A DNA stretch of 64,000 bases from ATZT02 sp038145175 (GCA_038145175.1 JAYQPE010000004.1:1-64000); one strand, 5' to 3'; positions 43,457 through 53,164 are shown, counted from the first letter of the stretch. The notes: generated by a model from the sequence alone, not told the origin. Numbers and translations are program-made.

Positions 43457-44493
43457 TTCTTTTGAACTGTGATAGGTAAAATCGGATCAACTTCAAAAGT
43501 AATATTTGAAAATTCGATCTGATTATTGAATAATTGAGCACCTAACGCTGCAACCATTGCACCGTTATCGGTGCAAAGTCCTGGGCGTGGAATTCTTACC
43601 TTTATATTTTCTTTTTCTGACAAACTTTGAGCCATTGATCTTAATCTTGAGTTTGCAGCCACTCCTCCACCGATAACTACAGTATCAATTCCTGTTTCTT
43701 TAGCCGCCATCAAAGTTTTCTTCATTAACACTTCAACAACTGCTTCTTGGAAAGAGGCTGCTATGTCAGCAACTGGCAAAATTTCTCCTGTTTTTTGCCA
43801 AGCTTCAACCCATCTTGCAACAGCTGTTTTTAAACCTGAAAATGAAAAATCAAATTTATGTTCAATCAAATCTTCTTTACTCATCAAACCTTTGGGAAAT
43901 TCAATACTTAATGGATCACCACATTGACTTGCCTTATCAATCCATGGTCCTCCAGGAAATGGTAAACCTAAAACTCGAGCAACTTTGTCAAAAGCTTCTC
44001 CAGCTGCATCATCTAAAGTTTTGCCTAAAGACGTTATTTTATAAGAAATATTGTCTACTTGTAAGAGGGAAGAATGTCCTCCACTTACTAAAAGTGCTAA
44101 ACAAGGTTCTGGTAATTCGCCATTTTCTAAAGTATCAACTGCAACGTGTGCTGCTAAATGATTTACTCCATAAATTGGTTTATTTAAGGAAACTGCTAAA
44201 GCTTTTGCAGCTGCAACGCCTACAACAAGGGCTCCTGCTAAACCTGGACCGCTGGTTACTGCAATTGCATCAAGTTCAGTTAATTTAACACCAGCTTTTT
44301 GAACAACTCTTTTTAAAATTGGCACCATAGCTTCAACGTGAGCTCTTGATGCAACTTCAGGAACCACTCCGCCAAATCTTGCTTGTTCTTCCACAGAAGA
44401 TGCAAGAACATCTGCTAATAATTCTGAACCTCTAACTATTCCAATTCCTGTCTCATCACATGATGTTTCAATTCCTAAAATTAAGGGTTTCAT
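43453..44493 (-). CDS. tsaD: tRNA N6-adenosine threonylcarbamoyltransferase
   Basis: A 346-residue Kae1/TsaD protein that transfers the threonylcarbamoyl group onto A37 of ANN-reading tRNAs. It begins LILGIETSCDETG and has the metal ligands HLAAHV, the SGGHSSL loop and GGVAANSRLR. Its start overlaps rimI by four bases. With TsaB and TsaE in the same operon it forms the t6A transferase complex; TsaC is not in the window. Confidence 0.95.
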   Translation of the reverse strand: MKPLILGIETSCDETGIGIVRGSELLADVLASSVEEQARFGGVVPEVASRAHVEAMVPILKRVVQKAGVKLTELDAIAVTSGPGLAGALVVGVAAAKALAVSLNKPIYGVNHLAAHVAVDTLENGELPEPCLALLVSGGHSSLLQVDNISYKITSLGKTLDDAAGEAFDKVARVLGLPFPGGPWIDKASQCGDPLSIEFPKGLMSKEDLIEHKFDFSFSGLKTAVARWVEAWQKTGEILPVADIAASFQEAVVEVLMKKTLMAAKETGIDTVVIGGGVAANSRLRSMAQSLSEKENIKVRIPRPGLCTDNGAMVAALGAQLFNNQIEFSNITFEVDPILPITVQKN

Positions 44494-44942
44494 TTTTTTC
44501 TCAAATCTAATTGCATGATAACTGCATCTTTACCATTTGGATAATAATTACTTCTTTTTGAAATTATTTCAAATTCTCTAGACTTATATAATTTAATTGC
44601 TTTTTCATTATCAGCAACTACTTCTAAAAAAACTCTATTTATTTTTTTCTCTTTAATTTTTTCAATGAGATTATCCAATAGTTTTTTTCCAAATCCCATA
44701 TTTTGATATTCAGGTTTTATAACCATAGTTTGAATATCAGCATCTAAACCATTAAATGCAAGTCCTGCAAACCCAACTATTTCTTTATCTTCATCAATTA
44801 AAGCAATGTAGTAACGATTTGGTGCTGAAAGTTCTGACCAGAAAGTTTCTAAAGACCAAGCTGTGGCATTGAATGCTTGTTGATCTATTTTGTGAGCTTT
44901 TGCAACATGCCACCAAGAAAAATCGGTAATTGTTAAATTCAT
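44490..44942 (-). CDS. rimI: ribosomal-protein-alanine N-acetyltransferase (RimI-like)
   Basis: A 150-residue GNAT acetyltransferase. The acetyl-CoA loop appears as PEYQNMGFGKKLLDNL (Q/R-x-x-G-x-G/A type), followed by LEVVADNEKAIKLYKSREFE, the typical motif B end. RimI acetylates the N-terminal Ala of ribosomal protein S18 in E. coli; in actinobacteria it sits between tsaB and tsaD, as here, with four-base overlaps on both sides. Confidence 0.88.
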   Translation of the reverse strand: MNLTITDFSWWHVAKAHKIDQQAFNATAWSLETFWSELSAPNRYYIALIDEDKEIVGFAGLAFNGLDADIQTMVIKPEYQNMGFGKKLLDNLIEKIKEKKINRVFLEVVADNEKAIKLYKSREFEIISKRSNYYPNGKDAVIMQLDLRKK

Positions 44943-45616
44943 AATCGTTCAGCCAAAGTCAGCGCATCTGGTTTTCTTAAATAAAGAGGAATGGGAGGAA
45001 GTAGAACTTGATTAGGAAGCAGGACTACAGATCCATCTCCTGAGGCAACATCTGTGGAAAAACTACTTATTTCTTTACCTATTTCTGATCTATTCAAAGC
45101 ATCGATTGCTGCTTTTGCCAGAAATAAAGGATTGAGAGGCTGATGAAGAATCTTTTCTCCTTTAATCACAACTTCGTCTAACTTTGAAACTTTTGGAGTA
45201 GAAATTCTTTTTCCATTTGCATAATGAGTCCAATACACTTCTTTTCTTCTTGCATCTGTAATTACTGTTACTTCTTTATTCGGATTACTTAAATTAAATT
45301 CATAGGCAAAAGCATCATGACTGCACACACCATACACGGGAATATTTAAAGCAAAACCAATTGTTTGTGCACTTACGATTCCAACTCTTAAACCAGTAAA
45401 TGGTCCAGGTCCAATTCCACAAACTATGGCACCTATCTCAGAAAAATTTAATTTAGAACTTTCAACAATTTCACCTATTAATTGTGAGGCATATTCTGCA
45501 TGTCTTAACGCATCATCTTTTACAATCATTTTTTCATCTTTTGCAAATTGAATTAATCCAACAGCTATTCGATTGGTTGAAGTATCTATTGCTAAAACAT
45601 TATTTGGTGCAGTCAT
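44939..45616 (-). CDS. tsaB: TsaB, tRNA t6A synthesis protein
   Basis: A 225-residue ASKHA-fold protein. It starts VLAIDTSTNRIAVGL and has GPGPFTGLRVGI at about 70-81, both typical of TsaB. TsaB is not catalytic but heterodimerises with TsaD. The VTDARRKEVYW segment is also diagnostic. It overlaps tsaE and rimI by four bases each in the tsaE-tsaB-rimI-tsaD operon. Confidence 0.92.
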   Translation of the reverse strand: MTAPNNVLAIDTSTNRIAVGLIQFAKDEKMIVKDDALRHAEYASQLIGEIVESSKLNFSEIGAIVCGIGPGPFTGLRVGIVSAQTIGFALNIPVYGVCSHDAFAYEFNLSNPNKEVTVITDARRKEVYWTHYANGKRISTPKVSKLDEVVIKGEKILHQPLNPLFLAKAAIDALNRSEIGKEISSFSTDVASGDGSVVLLPNQVLLPPIPLYLRKPDALTLAERL

Positions 45617-46065
45617 GAAAGTTTTCCTATTATTTCTTCTAGTGCATCTATTTCTATTTCACGTTCATTTTCATTTTCAGTATGGGTTATCTTTACTTTT
45701 ATTGGGTTTTCCACTAAATCATTTACTAATCCTTTACCCCATTCCACGACTAAAATTGATTTCTCTAAGTCACTAGTTAAATCAAGTTGAGAAATCTCAG
45801 CCAAAGTTGAAAGTCGATAAGCATCCACATGCACTAAGTTTGCTTTATTGATTAAAGATTTATGTTCTCGTGCAATTACAAATGTTGGACTTGTTACATC
45901 ACCTTTTATGTTTAAACTACTTGCTAACCCTTGAGTAAAAGTTGTTTTTCCTGCACCAAGTTCACCATCTAATAAAACAGCATCACCTGCTTTTAATAAT
46001 TTACCTAGTTTGGCACCTAATTCTTTAGTTTCTTTATTTGATTTTGAAATTATTTTTAAAACCAT
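45613..46065 (-). CDS. tsaE: TsaE, ATPase of tRNA t6A synthesis
   Basis: A 150-residue P-loop ATPase with Walker A GELGAGKTTFTQGL (about 40-53), SPTFVI, and VHVDAYRL, all standard for TsaE (YjeE). It releases product from the TsaBD complex. It begins one base after the alanine racemase stop and overlaps tsaB by four bases. Confidence 0.93.
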   Translation of the reverse strand: MVLKIISKSNKETKELGAKLGKLLKAGDAVLLDGELGAGKTTFTQGLASSLNIKGDVTSPTFVIAREHKSLINKANLVHVDAYRLSTLAEISQLDLTSDLEKSILVVEWGKGLVNDLVENPIKVKITHTENENEREIEIDALEEIIGKLS

Positions 46066-46066
46066 T

Positions 46067-47197
46067 TTAAATTTCGTTTAAATAAACTCTAGGAACTCTT
46101 GGTCCTAATCTAGTGACAATTTCATAACCAATACTTAATGATGCTTTGGCCCATTCTTCAACATCAGGTTCGTTTTTTGACACATCACCGAAAAGAGTAA
46201 CTTCTTCACCCATTTTTAAATCTAAATCTCCAATATCGATGACAAATTGATCCATGCAAACTCTTCCTGCCACACTAAATTTTTTACCTTTTGCAACCAC
46301 TGGTCCTTTATTTCCAGCGATTCGAGGAATTCCATCGGCATAACCAAGTGGAATGAGTGCAATTTTGGTATTCGCCTTTGTGACATATTCTGCTCCATAG
46401 GAAATACCGTGACCTGCTGGAACTTCTTTTACTAAAGCGACTTGGGCTTTTAAACTCATTGCTGGTCTTAAACCATAATCACTAGCACTTTTTAATTCTC
46501 CACCAGGAGTTATTCCATAAACTGCAATACCTGGTCTTACTAAATCAAAATGAGCATCTGGTGAAGTTAAAGTTGCCGCACTATTTGCTGCATGTTTCAT
46601 TAGATTTTTAAATCCTCTTGACTCTAAATATTTAAAACAATCATCGAGAATAATTAATTGTCTTTTAATTGTTGGACTACTTGGTGCATCTGCTAAAGCA
46701 AAATGTGTCCATACTGCAATTACTTCAACTAAACCTAAAGCTTTTGCTTCTTCTAATAATTTAGAAAGATCTTCCAAATCATCTGGCATAACTCCATTTC
46801 TTCCTAAACCTGTATCAACTTTAACGTGCACTCTTGCAGGTTTTCCTATTTTTTTAGAAGCTCTAATTACTTCCGATAAAATTTCTATTGAAGAAACTGA
46901 AATATCAATATCTAAAGAAATACATTCTTGCCACTTATCATTTACAGTTCCAAGCCAAGTAAGAATTCTTCCTTTGTCTCCTGCATTTCTTAAACTAATT
47001 GCTTCTTCTAAAAGTGCTGTGCCAAGCCAAGTTGCACCACCTTGTCTTGCTGCTTTTGAAACTTCGATGAGACCATGACCATAAGCATCTGCTTTAACAA
47101 CTGCCATAACTTCTGAATTTTTTGCAAAATTTTGTAATACTTTCACGTTGTCTCTAATTGCAGATAAATCAACATATGCACTTCTTAAATTACTCAT
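46067..47197 (-). CDS. alr: alanine racemase
   Basis: A 376-residue PLP enzyme interconverting L- and D-alanine for peptidoglycan. The PLP lysine is in VVKADAYGHG near residue 34; the second catalytic residue, Tyr, is in GISYGAEY in the C-terminal domain. RPGIAVYGITPG binds the phosphate region. It is first in a string that runs alr-tsaE-tsaB-rimI-tsaD. The NAD(P)H-hydrate epimerase gene that often separates acpS and alr is not present. Confidence 0.95.
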   Translation of the reverse strand: MSNLRSAYVDLSAIRDNVKVLQNFAKNSEVMAVVKADAYGHGLIEVSKAARQGGATWLGTALLEEAISLRNAGDKGRILTWLGTVNDKWQECISLDIDISVSSIEILSEVIRASKKIGKPARVHVKVDTGLGRNGVMPDDLEDLSKLLEEAKALGLVEVIAVWTHFALADAPSSPTIKRQLIILDDCFKYLESRGFKNLMKHAANSAATLTSPDAHFDLVRPGIAVYGITPGGELKSASDYGLRPAMSLKAQVALVKEVPAGHGISYGAEYVTKANTKIALIPLGYADGIPRIAGNKGPVVAKGKKFSVAGRVCMDQFVIDIGDLDLKMGEEVTLFGDVSKNEPDVEEWAKASLSIGYEIVTRLGPRVPRVYLNEI

Positions 47198-47216
47198 TAG
47201 TAATTTTTCCTAAATT

Positions 47217-47588
47217 TTATTGTTTTTCGGCAATAACAAATGCTGTTGCCACATTGCCATCGTGGGATAAAGATAAATGCCAATTGGTAATTCCTTGACG
47301 ATTAGACTCTTTTAATACAGTTCCAGATACTTCTAAATATGGTTTACCTCGTTCACCTAGAAGTATTTCGCAATCTTGCCAACTTAAACCTGCAGGAGCA
47401 CCTAATGCTTTTGCAACTGCTTCTTTCGCAGCAAATCTTGCAGCTAAAGAAACTGCATTTTCACCTTTACCGCCAGGTTGCGCTAATTCTTTTGGTGTAA
47501 ATAATCTGGTTGATAAACCAGGCGTTCTAATTAATGATCCTTGAAATCTTGGGGTATCAACTACGTCAACGCCAATACCAATAATCAT
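47217..47588 (-). CDS. acpS: holo-[acyl-carrier-protein] synthase
   Basis: A 123-residue phosphopantetheinyl transferase activating acyl carrier protein. The magnesium-binding IGVDVVDTPRF is at the N-terminus and ARFAAKEAVAKALGAP in the middle; LSLSHDGNVATAFVI closes the active site. Its length is typical of AcpS. It lies between glmS and alr, an order frequent in actinobacteria. Confidence 0.94.
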   Translation of the reverse strand: MIIGIGVDVVDTPRFQGSLIRTPGLSTRLFTPKELAQPGGKGENAVSLAARFAAKEAVAKALGAPAGLSWQDCEILLGERGKPYLEVSGTVLKESNRQGITNWHLSLSHDGNVATAFVIAEKQ

Positions 47589-47600
47589 TTACAAATCCTT

Positions 47601-49451
47601 TTATTCAACTGTTACTGATTTAGCCAGATTACGGGGTTGGTCAACATCATGACCTTTGAGTGTGGCTAATGCGCATGAAAATACTTGCAATGGAACTGTG
47701 GCAACTAGTGGCTGCAAAAGTGAACTTGTTTTTGGAATTCTGATGATGTGATCTGCAAAATCAACTATTGAATCATCTCCCTCTTCGACCACCAAAATAG
47801 TTTTTGCTCCTCTTGCTCTAACTTCTTGAATATTTGAAACAACTTTTTCGTGTAATTCTTTTTCTTCTCTCACACTTGGCACCACAATAACTACTGGAAT
47901 TCCATCTTCGATTAAAGCTATTGGACCATGTTTTAATTCTCCAGCAGCAAAACCCTCAGCATGCATGTAGGCAAGTTCTTTGAGTTTTAATGCACCTTCT
48001 AAAGCAACTGGATAACCAACGTGTCTTCCAATAAATAAAACACTTTGAGCATTCACATATTTTTTTGCTAATTCATTAACAGCATCTGTGGTATCTAGCA
48101 CTGTGTCAATCTGGTGAGAAATATCTGCCAATTCTGTCATCACTTGTTTTATTTCATCAGTTGGTTTATCTAGTCTTAATTCTGCAAAATAAAGCGCCAA
48201 TAATTCAACAGCCACAACTTGAGTCAAAAATGCTTTTGTAGAAGCCACTGCGATTTCTGGTCCTCCACGAGTGTATAAAACTGCATCAGATTCTCTAGGA
48301 ATTGTTGAACCTTGTGTATTACAAATAGCTAGTACTTTTGCTTTTTGTGATTTGGCATGTCTTATCGCCATCAAAGTGTCCATTGTTTCACCACTTTGAG
48401 AAATAGCCACAACTAAAGTTCTTACATTTAAAATTGGATCTCGATACCTAAATTCACTTGCAAGCTCTACTTCGCACGGAATTCTAGTCCAACGTTCCAT
48501 TGCATATTTACCAATAAGTCCTGAGTGATAAGCGGTACCACAAGCAACAAATATTATTTTTTCAATATTGGCAATTTCTCCAATTGAAAGTTTCATTTCC
48601 TCTAAAACTAGTTTTCCATCTTGAGCAAGTCTTCCCACTAAAGTTTCTGCAACTGCTTTTGGTTGCTCAAAAATTTCTTTCAACATGAATAAATCAAAGC
48701 CACCTTTCTCAGCAGCTTTGGCATCCCAATTGACAACGAATTCTTTAGTTTGTGCAGGTTTACCATCAAAATCTGTAATAGTGATTTTGTTGTGTCTAAG
48801 TTCAACAACCTGATCTTGGCCTAATTCAATGGCATTCTTAGTATGAGCAATAAATGCTGCTACATCTGATGCTAAAAAGTTTTCTCCATTTCCTTTACCA
48901 ACTACTAATGGTGAATTTCTTCTTGCACCAACTACAACATCAGGTTGTTGGGCATGAACTGCAACTAAAGTAAATGCACCTTTTAGTCTTCTCACAACTT
49001 TTCGCATACTTTCTGCTAAGTCGTTATTTGATTTTGGATATTCCACGTTAAGTAAATGTGCTACAACTTCAGTATCGGTATCGCTATTTAATTTAACTCC
49101 ATTATTTTGTAATTCTTTTCTCAATTCTGCAAAGTTTTCGATAATTCCGTTATGAATTACTGCTATTTCATTAGATTCATCAACATGGGGGTGAGCATTG
49201 GCATCATTTGGAATACCATGCGTTGCCCAACGAGTGTGACCTATCGCAGTTGTTGAATCAGGGAGTGGATCAGATCCAATAAGTGTTTCTAAGTTAGTTA
49301 ATTTGCCAGCTTTTTTTCTAACGTTTAATTTATTGTCATTTACAACAGCAACGCCTGCTGAATCGTATCCGCGATACTCAAGCTTTCTTAAGCCCTCGAC
49401 CACAACATTAAGAGCTTGTTTATTTCCTACATAACCGACAATTCCACACAT
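47601..49451 (-). CDS. glmS: glutamine--fructose-6-phosphate aminotransferase (isomerizing)
   Basis: A 616-residue enzyme making glucosamine-6-phosphate, the entry to peptidoglycan amino sugars. The N-terminal glutaminase has catalytic Cys2 in MCGIVGYVG, GHTRWATHG and HNGIIEN; the two SIS domains carry ACGTAYHSG and SQSGETMDT; the C-terminus ends in LAKSVTVE as in most GlmS. It cooperates with GlmM encoded nearby. It is divergent from yaaA. Confidence 0.96.
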   Translation of the reverse strand: MCGIVGYVGNKQALNVVVEGLRKLEYRGYDSAGVAVVNDNKLNVRKKAGKLTNLETLIGSDPLPDSTTAIGHTRWATHGIPNDANAHPHVDESNEIAVIHNGIIENFAELRKELQNNGVKLNSDTDTEVVAHLLNVEYPKSNNDLAESMRKVVRRLKGAFTLVAVHAQQPDVVVGARRNSPLVVGKGNGENFLASDVAAFIAHTKNAIELGQDQVVELRHNKITITDFDGKPAQTKEFVVNWDAKAAEKGGFDLFMLKEIFEQPKAVAETLVGRLAQDGKLVLEEMKLSIGEIANIEKIIFVACGTAYHSGLIGKYAMERWTRIPCEVELASEFRYRDPILNVRTLVVAISQSGETMDTLMAIRHAKSQKAKVLAICNTQGSTIPRESDAVLYTRGGPEIAVASTKAFLTQVVAVELLALYFAELRLDKPTDEIKQVMTELADISHQIDTVLDTTDAVNELAKKYVNAQSVLFIGRHVGYPVALEGALKLKELAYMHAEGFAAGELKHGPIALIEDGIPVVIVVPSVREEKELHEKVVSNIQEVRARGAKTILVVEEGDDSIVDFADHIIRIPKTSSLLQPLVATVPLQVFSCALATLKGHDVDQPRNLAKSVTVE

Positions 49452-49493
49452 TGTGTTTACAGCCTAGACGAACCAAACTTGAAGGTAATGTTT

Positions 49494-50183
49494 ATGTCTG
49501 TGCTCATCCTTTTGCCACCCAGTGAAGGCAAGAACTCTGTAAAAAAGGGCAAATTAGTCAATTTGTCTAGTCTGACTTTTGCTCAAGATCTAACCAGTAC
49601 CAGGAAAAAAACTTGGGATGCAATGGGAGCAAAAGTAAATAAACTTCCCACTGCAAAAGCAGTTGATGTCTATTCAGGAGTTTTGTATCAAGCACTTGAT
49701 TTTAATTCATTAGATTCTGCGAGTAAAAAAAGAGCGATCAAAAGTATTGTCATAATTTCTGCATTATTTGGAGCAGTAAAATTAGAAGATAAAATTCCAA
49801 GTTATAAATTGGATATGGCAAAGTCATTACCTAAAATTGGTTCATTAAATTCTTTATGGAAAAAAGTACTACCCCAGGCATTAGAAAAAATAAAAACGGA
49901 TTTAATTGTTGATTGCAGATCCAGTACCTACCAAGGAGTGTGGGTTCCAGATTTAAATAAAACAGTAGGAATAAGAGTGTTCACAATAAAAAACGGAAAA
50001 AAATCTGTTGTAACGCACATGTCAAAAAAAACCCGGGGGGAGGTAACTAAACTTTTAGTACAATCAAGTAAGCCTGCTAAGACTCCACAAGAGTTACAAA
50101 AGTTAATAAATAAAAGATTTAAGTCAGATTTAATTAAACCAACGAGTAAAACTAGTTGGTATTTGGATGTAATTGCTTCTTAG
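49494..50183 (+). CDS. yaaA: YaaA family (DUF328) peroxide-stress protein
   Basis: A 229-residue YaaA-like protein. It opens with LILLPPSEGK and has VDCRSSTYQGVWVP and a later K(K)TRGE segment, all family signatures. In E. coli YaaA lowers free iron during peroxide stress. ATG 49494 is selected because AAGGT lies about eight bases upstream; the frame is open back to 49416 over the glmS start, and that extension is not conserved. Slightly shorter than the usual 240-260 residues. Confidence 0.83.
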   Translation: MSVLILLPPSEGKNSVKKGKLVNLSSLTFAQDLTSTRKKTWDAMGAKVNKLPTAKAVDVYSGVLYQALDFNSLDSASKKRAIKSIVIISALFGAVKLEDKIPSYKLDMAKSLPKIGSLNSLWKKVLPQALEKIKTDLIVDCRSSTYQGVWVPDLNKTVGIRVFTIKNGKKSVVTHMSKKTRGEVTKLLVQSSKPAKTPQELQKLINKRFKSDLIKPTSKTSWYLDVIAS

Positions 50184-50200
50184 TAAGATAAATTATCCAT

Positions 50201-50800
50201 ATGTCCGTGATTCATCCAACTAAAGAAAAGTTAATTCAAACCTTTCTAGATTTATCAAAAACTAATAGTTGGCACAACATAACTTCAGATATGGTCTTAG
50301 ATACTTCTGGAATTACAAAAGGATCTTTGTATCATCATTTTGATGATTTTGGTGAATTAGTTGAAACCGTTAGAGTTAGAAGATTTAGCCAATGGGTAGA
50401 TGAATCAATCATTTCTTTGACAAATCATTTAAGTGCCTCTAAATCAAGAGAAGATATTCTCAAAGTTTTAAGAGAGTATGCAACTTATAGTCATAGTTCT
50501 GAACGAGCACCATTTAGATTAGAAAGAACTGAAACAATTTCATTAACTAGAAATAATCCTCGACTTGGAGCCCAATTAGCAGAATCACAAGATCGATTAA
50601 CTAATGCACTAGCTGATGTTTTTAGAGAAGCCCAAGAAAAAGGCTTTATCAAAAAAGAATTAGATCCAAAAGTAGTCGCAGTTTTTGTTCAGGCCTACAC
50701 AATTGGAATTGTGGTAGACGATATAAGCACTGCATCTATGGATAAAGGTAAATGGGTTGATTTAATTTATTCAATTTTTGACAAAATACTTCTTGATTAA
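50201..50800 (+). CDS. TetR family transcriptional regulator
   Basis: A 199-residue regulator. The N-terminal TetR helix-turn-helix is at about 10-52 (SDMVLDTSGITKGSLYHHF). The ligand-binding domain shows no recognisable effector motif. It follows yaaA by 17 bases on the same strand and is convergent with glmM, with a four-base overlap. A role in regulating yaaA or itself is only a guess from position. Confidence 0.82.
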   Translation: MSVIHPTKEKLIQTFLDLSKTNSWHNITSDMVLDTSGITKGSLYHHFDDFGELVETVRVRRFSQWVDESIISLTNHLSASKSREDILKVLREYATYSHSSERAPFRLERTETISLTRNNPRLGAQLAESQDRLTNALADVFREAQEKGFIKKELDPKVVAVFVQAYTIGIVVDDISTASMDKGKWVDLIYSIFDKILLD

Positions 50801-52131
50801 CAAGTACTTTTAACTAACTCAGCCAATTCTCTAGCAATTTTTTCAGCTAAATCTTGAGTTTCTGCTTCGACCATAACTCTGATTAAAGACTCTGTGCCAC
50901 TTGGTCTAAGTAGGACTCTTCCTTTTTGGTTTAAACTTTTTTCTGCATTTTTGACTGCTTCTTGTAATTTTGAATTACTTATTTTTGATTTATCGACTTC
51001 AGGCACATTTATCAATATTTGTGGATATTTTTTCACAATTTGAGATATATCTGAAAGTGATTTATTTTCACTATTAAGTACATTCATTAATTGCAGTGCT
51101 GTTAATAAACCATCTCCTGTTGTAGAGTAATTTCTCATAATTACATGTCCTGATTGTTCGCCACCAAGAACATAATTTTTTTCTTCCATAGCTTCTAATA
51201 CGTAACGATCTCCCACTTGAGTTTCAATTATTGAAATAGATTCATTTTTCATAGCAATCTTAAAACCTAGATTTGCCATAACAGTTGAAACTACTGTTTC
51301 AGCATTTAGTTGCTTTGAGTTTTTAAAATCTTTTGCTAACAAAGCTAATATATGATCACCGTCAATTATATTTCCTAATTCGTCAACAGCTAAACATCTA
51401 TCGGCATCACCATCGTGAGCAATTCCTAAATCAGCTTTTTCTTTCTTAACTCTTTCAATTAATGAACCCATGTGAGTAGATCCACAATTATCATTAATAT
51501 TTATTCCATTAGGTGAATTATGGATGGCAATTACTTCGGCGCCTGCGCGCTGATATAAATCTGGTGCAACTTCACTTGCGGCTCCATTTGCACAATCCAC
51601 CACAACTTTTAATCCTTTTAAAGCCGCACTTGGGACTGTTTCTAAAAGGTGAGTTAAATATGCTTCGTAAGCATCAGCCATTTCTCTAACTCGGCCAACT
51701 TCACTTCCCGTTGGATGAGGAACCTTTGTTTCAAGATTTTTTTCAATTTGATCTTCAACTTCATCAGGCAGTTTTTTGCCATCTTTTGAAAAGAATTTCA
51801 CTCCGTTATCTGAAAAAACATTGTGGGAAGCAGATATAACTACTCCTAAATCTGCTTTGTAATACTGAGTTAAATATGCAATGGCTGGTGTTGGTAAAAC
51901 TCCAACTTTTAAGACATCAACTCCTACAGTGGCAAGACCTGCGATAAGAGCTGCTTCTAACATCTCACCACTGGCACGTGGATCTCTGCCAACTACAGCG
52001 CTGGCTCTACCTTTGCCATGTTGTTGTGCAATAACTAATGAAGCAGATTTACCAAGGGAAAAAACTAATTCAGGAGTGAGATCTTTGTTTGCACAACCTC
52101 GCACACCATCGGTGCCGAATAATCGGCCCAT
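50797..52131 (-). CDS. glmM: phosphoglucosamine mutase
   Basis: A 444-residue enzyme converting glucosamine-6-phosphate to glucosamine-1-phosphate. The phosphoserine loop is VISASHNVFSDNG near residue 100; the metal loop is DGDADRC near 243; and GGEQSGH and RPSGTESLIRVM follow. The start FGTDGVRG is standard. It lies downstream of rpsI by four bases, as in many actinobacteria (rplM-rpsI-glmM). Confidence 0.96.
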   Translation of the reverse strand: MGRLFGTDGVRGCANKDLTPELVFSLGKSASLVIAQQHGKGRASAVVGRDPRASGEMLEAALIAGLATVGVDVLKVGVLPTPAIAYLTQYYKADLGVVISASHNVFSDNGVKFFSKDGKKLPDEVEDQIEKNLETKVPHPTGSEVGRVREMADAYEAYLTHLLETVPSAALKGLKVVVDCANGAASEVAPDLYQRAGAEVIAIHNSPNGININDNCGSTHMGSLIERVKKEKADLGIAHDGDADRCLAVDELGNIIDGDHILALLAKDFKNSKQLNAETVVSTVMANLGFKIAMKNESISIIETQVGDRYVLEAMEEKNYVLGGEQSGHVIMRNYSTTGDGLLTALQLMNVLNSENKSLSDISQIVKKYPQILINVPEVDKSKISNSKLQEAVKNAEKSLNQKGRVLLRPSGTESLIRVMVEAETQDLAEKIARELAELVKSTC

Positions 52132-52135
52132 AAAA

Positions 52136-52594
52136 TTATCTCTTGCTGTATTGCGAGCGTTTACGAGCTTTTTTCAATCCAGCTTTTTTGCGTTCAATAA
52201 CTCTTGGATCACGAGTTAAGAATCCTGCTTTTTTCAAAATTGGACGATTTACTTCAACATCTACTGCATTTAGAGCTCTTGCAATTCCAAGTCTTAAAGC
52301 ACCAGCTTGCCCACTTGAGCCACCGCCCACAATTTCTGCAATAACGTCATAAGCTTTTTCAATTCCAAGAATCTTAAAAGGATCATTTACTAATTGTTGA
52401 TGTAACTTATTAGGAAAATATGTTGCTAAATCTTTACCATTAACTACGAATTTACCGTTTCCCGGAACAATTCTTACTCTGGCAATAGCTTCTTTTCTTC
52501 TACCAGTTCCAGCAGATGGCCCTTGCTTACCAGTCTTTAGTGGTTTAAAAGACTTTTCGGATTCACTTGTTACATAAGTTTGAGACTCAGTCAA
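52136..52594 (-). CDS. rpsI: 30S ribosomal protein S9
   Basis: A 152-residue S9 with a 25-residue N-terminal extension rich in Ser, Lys and Glu. The core starts GTGRRKEAIARVRI, and the C-terminus ends in RKKAGLKKARKRSQYSKR, whose last Arg contacts P-site tRNA. It follows rplM by 11 bases. Confidence 0.97.
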   Translation of the reverse strand: MTESQTYVTSESEKSFKPLKTGKQGPSAGTGRRKEAIARVRIVPGNGKFVVNGKDLATYFPNKLHQQLVNDPFKILGIEKAYDVIAEIVGGGSSGQAGALRLGIARALNAVDVEVNRPILKKAGFLTRDPRVIERKKAGLKKARKRSQYSKR

Positions 52595-52605
52595 AATATT
52601 TTCCT

Positions 52606-53058
52606 TTAGTTAGCTACTTGTTTAATTTGCTTAATTTCATAAGGCTTTGGATTTTGTGCAGAATGTGGATGGTTTGCATCTGCATAAACTTTTAATTTCT
52701 TAATCAATTTGTTGCCAAGCTTGTTATGTGGAAGCATTCCTTTAACTGCTAGTTGGATTGCTTTTTCAGGATTTTTTTCTAATAATTTGTCATAACCAAT
52801 TGCAGTAAGTCCACCTGGAAAACCAGAGTATGAAAATGCTTTCTTTTCTGTTTTCTTTGATCCAGATAAAGAAACTTTTCCTGCATTTAGCACGATTACA
52901 AAATCACCTGTGTCAACGTGTGGCGCAAAAGTTGGTTTGTGTTTGCCACGAAGAATAGTTGCCGCTGCAGATGCAATACGACCTAATGGAATATCGGTGG
53001 CATCAAGAATGTGCCATTGGCGAGTTACTTCACTAGCCTTTGGGCTAAACGTGCGCAT
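52606..53058 (-). CDS. rplM: 50S ribosomal protein L13
   Basis: A 150-residue L13: WHILDATDIPLGRIAS near the start, HVDTGDFVIVLNAGK, then MLPHNKLGNKLIKKLKVYA and a C-terminal HPHSAQNP. It heads the rplM-rpsI-glmM group. A possible structured leader with a U run lies upstream (53100-53164). Confidence 0.97.
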   Translation of the reverse strand: MRTFSPKASEVTRQWHILDATDIPLGRIASAAATILRGKHKPTFAPHVDTGDFVIVLNAGKVSLSGSKKTEKKAFSYSGFPGGLTAIGYDKLLEKNPEKAIQLAVKGMLPHNKLGNKLIKKLKVYADANHPHSAQNPKPYEIKQIKQVAN

Positions 53059-53099
53059 ACTTTTCTACTCTTCTTTTCCTTGGGGTTTGTTTAACTTCC

Positions 53100-53164
53100 A
53101 AAAAAACACTTGAGGTTACAGATTACCCAATAGCCGCTTTCCCCATAGATTTGAGGGTCAAGTG
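53100..53164 (-). other. terminator-like leader structure upstream of rplM
   Basis: On the minus strand CACTTGA pairs with TCAAGTG across about 44 bases that can form further short stems (ACCC/GGGT), and the closing stem is followed directly by seven U. It ends about 40 bases before the rplM ATG. It could be an L13-type autoregulatory attenuator or simply the terminator of the preceding aminotransferase gene. Confidence 0.45.

Noticed and set aside
49416..49493. Upstream extension of the yaaA frame over the glmS start
   Set aside because: Not conserved in the family and crosses the glmS coding region; the ribosome-binding site favours 49494.
50790..50815. Terminator between the TetR gene and glmM
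   Set aside because: Only a four-base CTTG/CAAG core with mismatched flanks.
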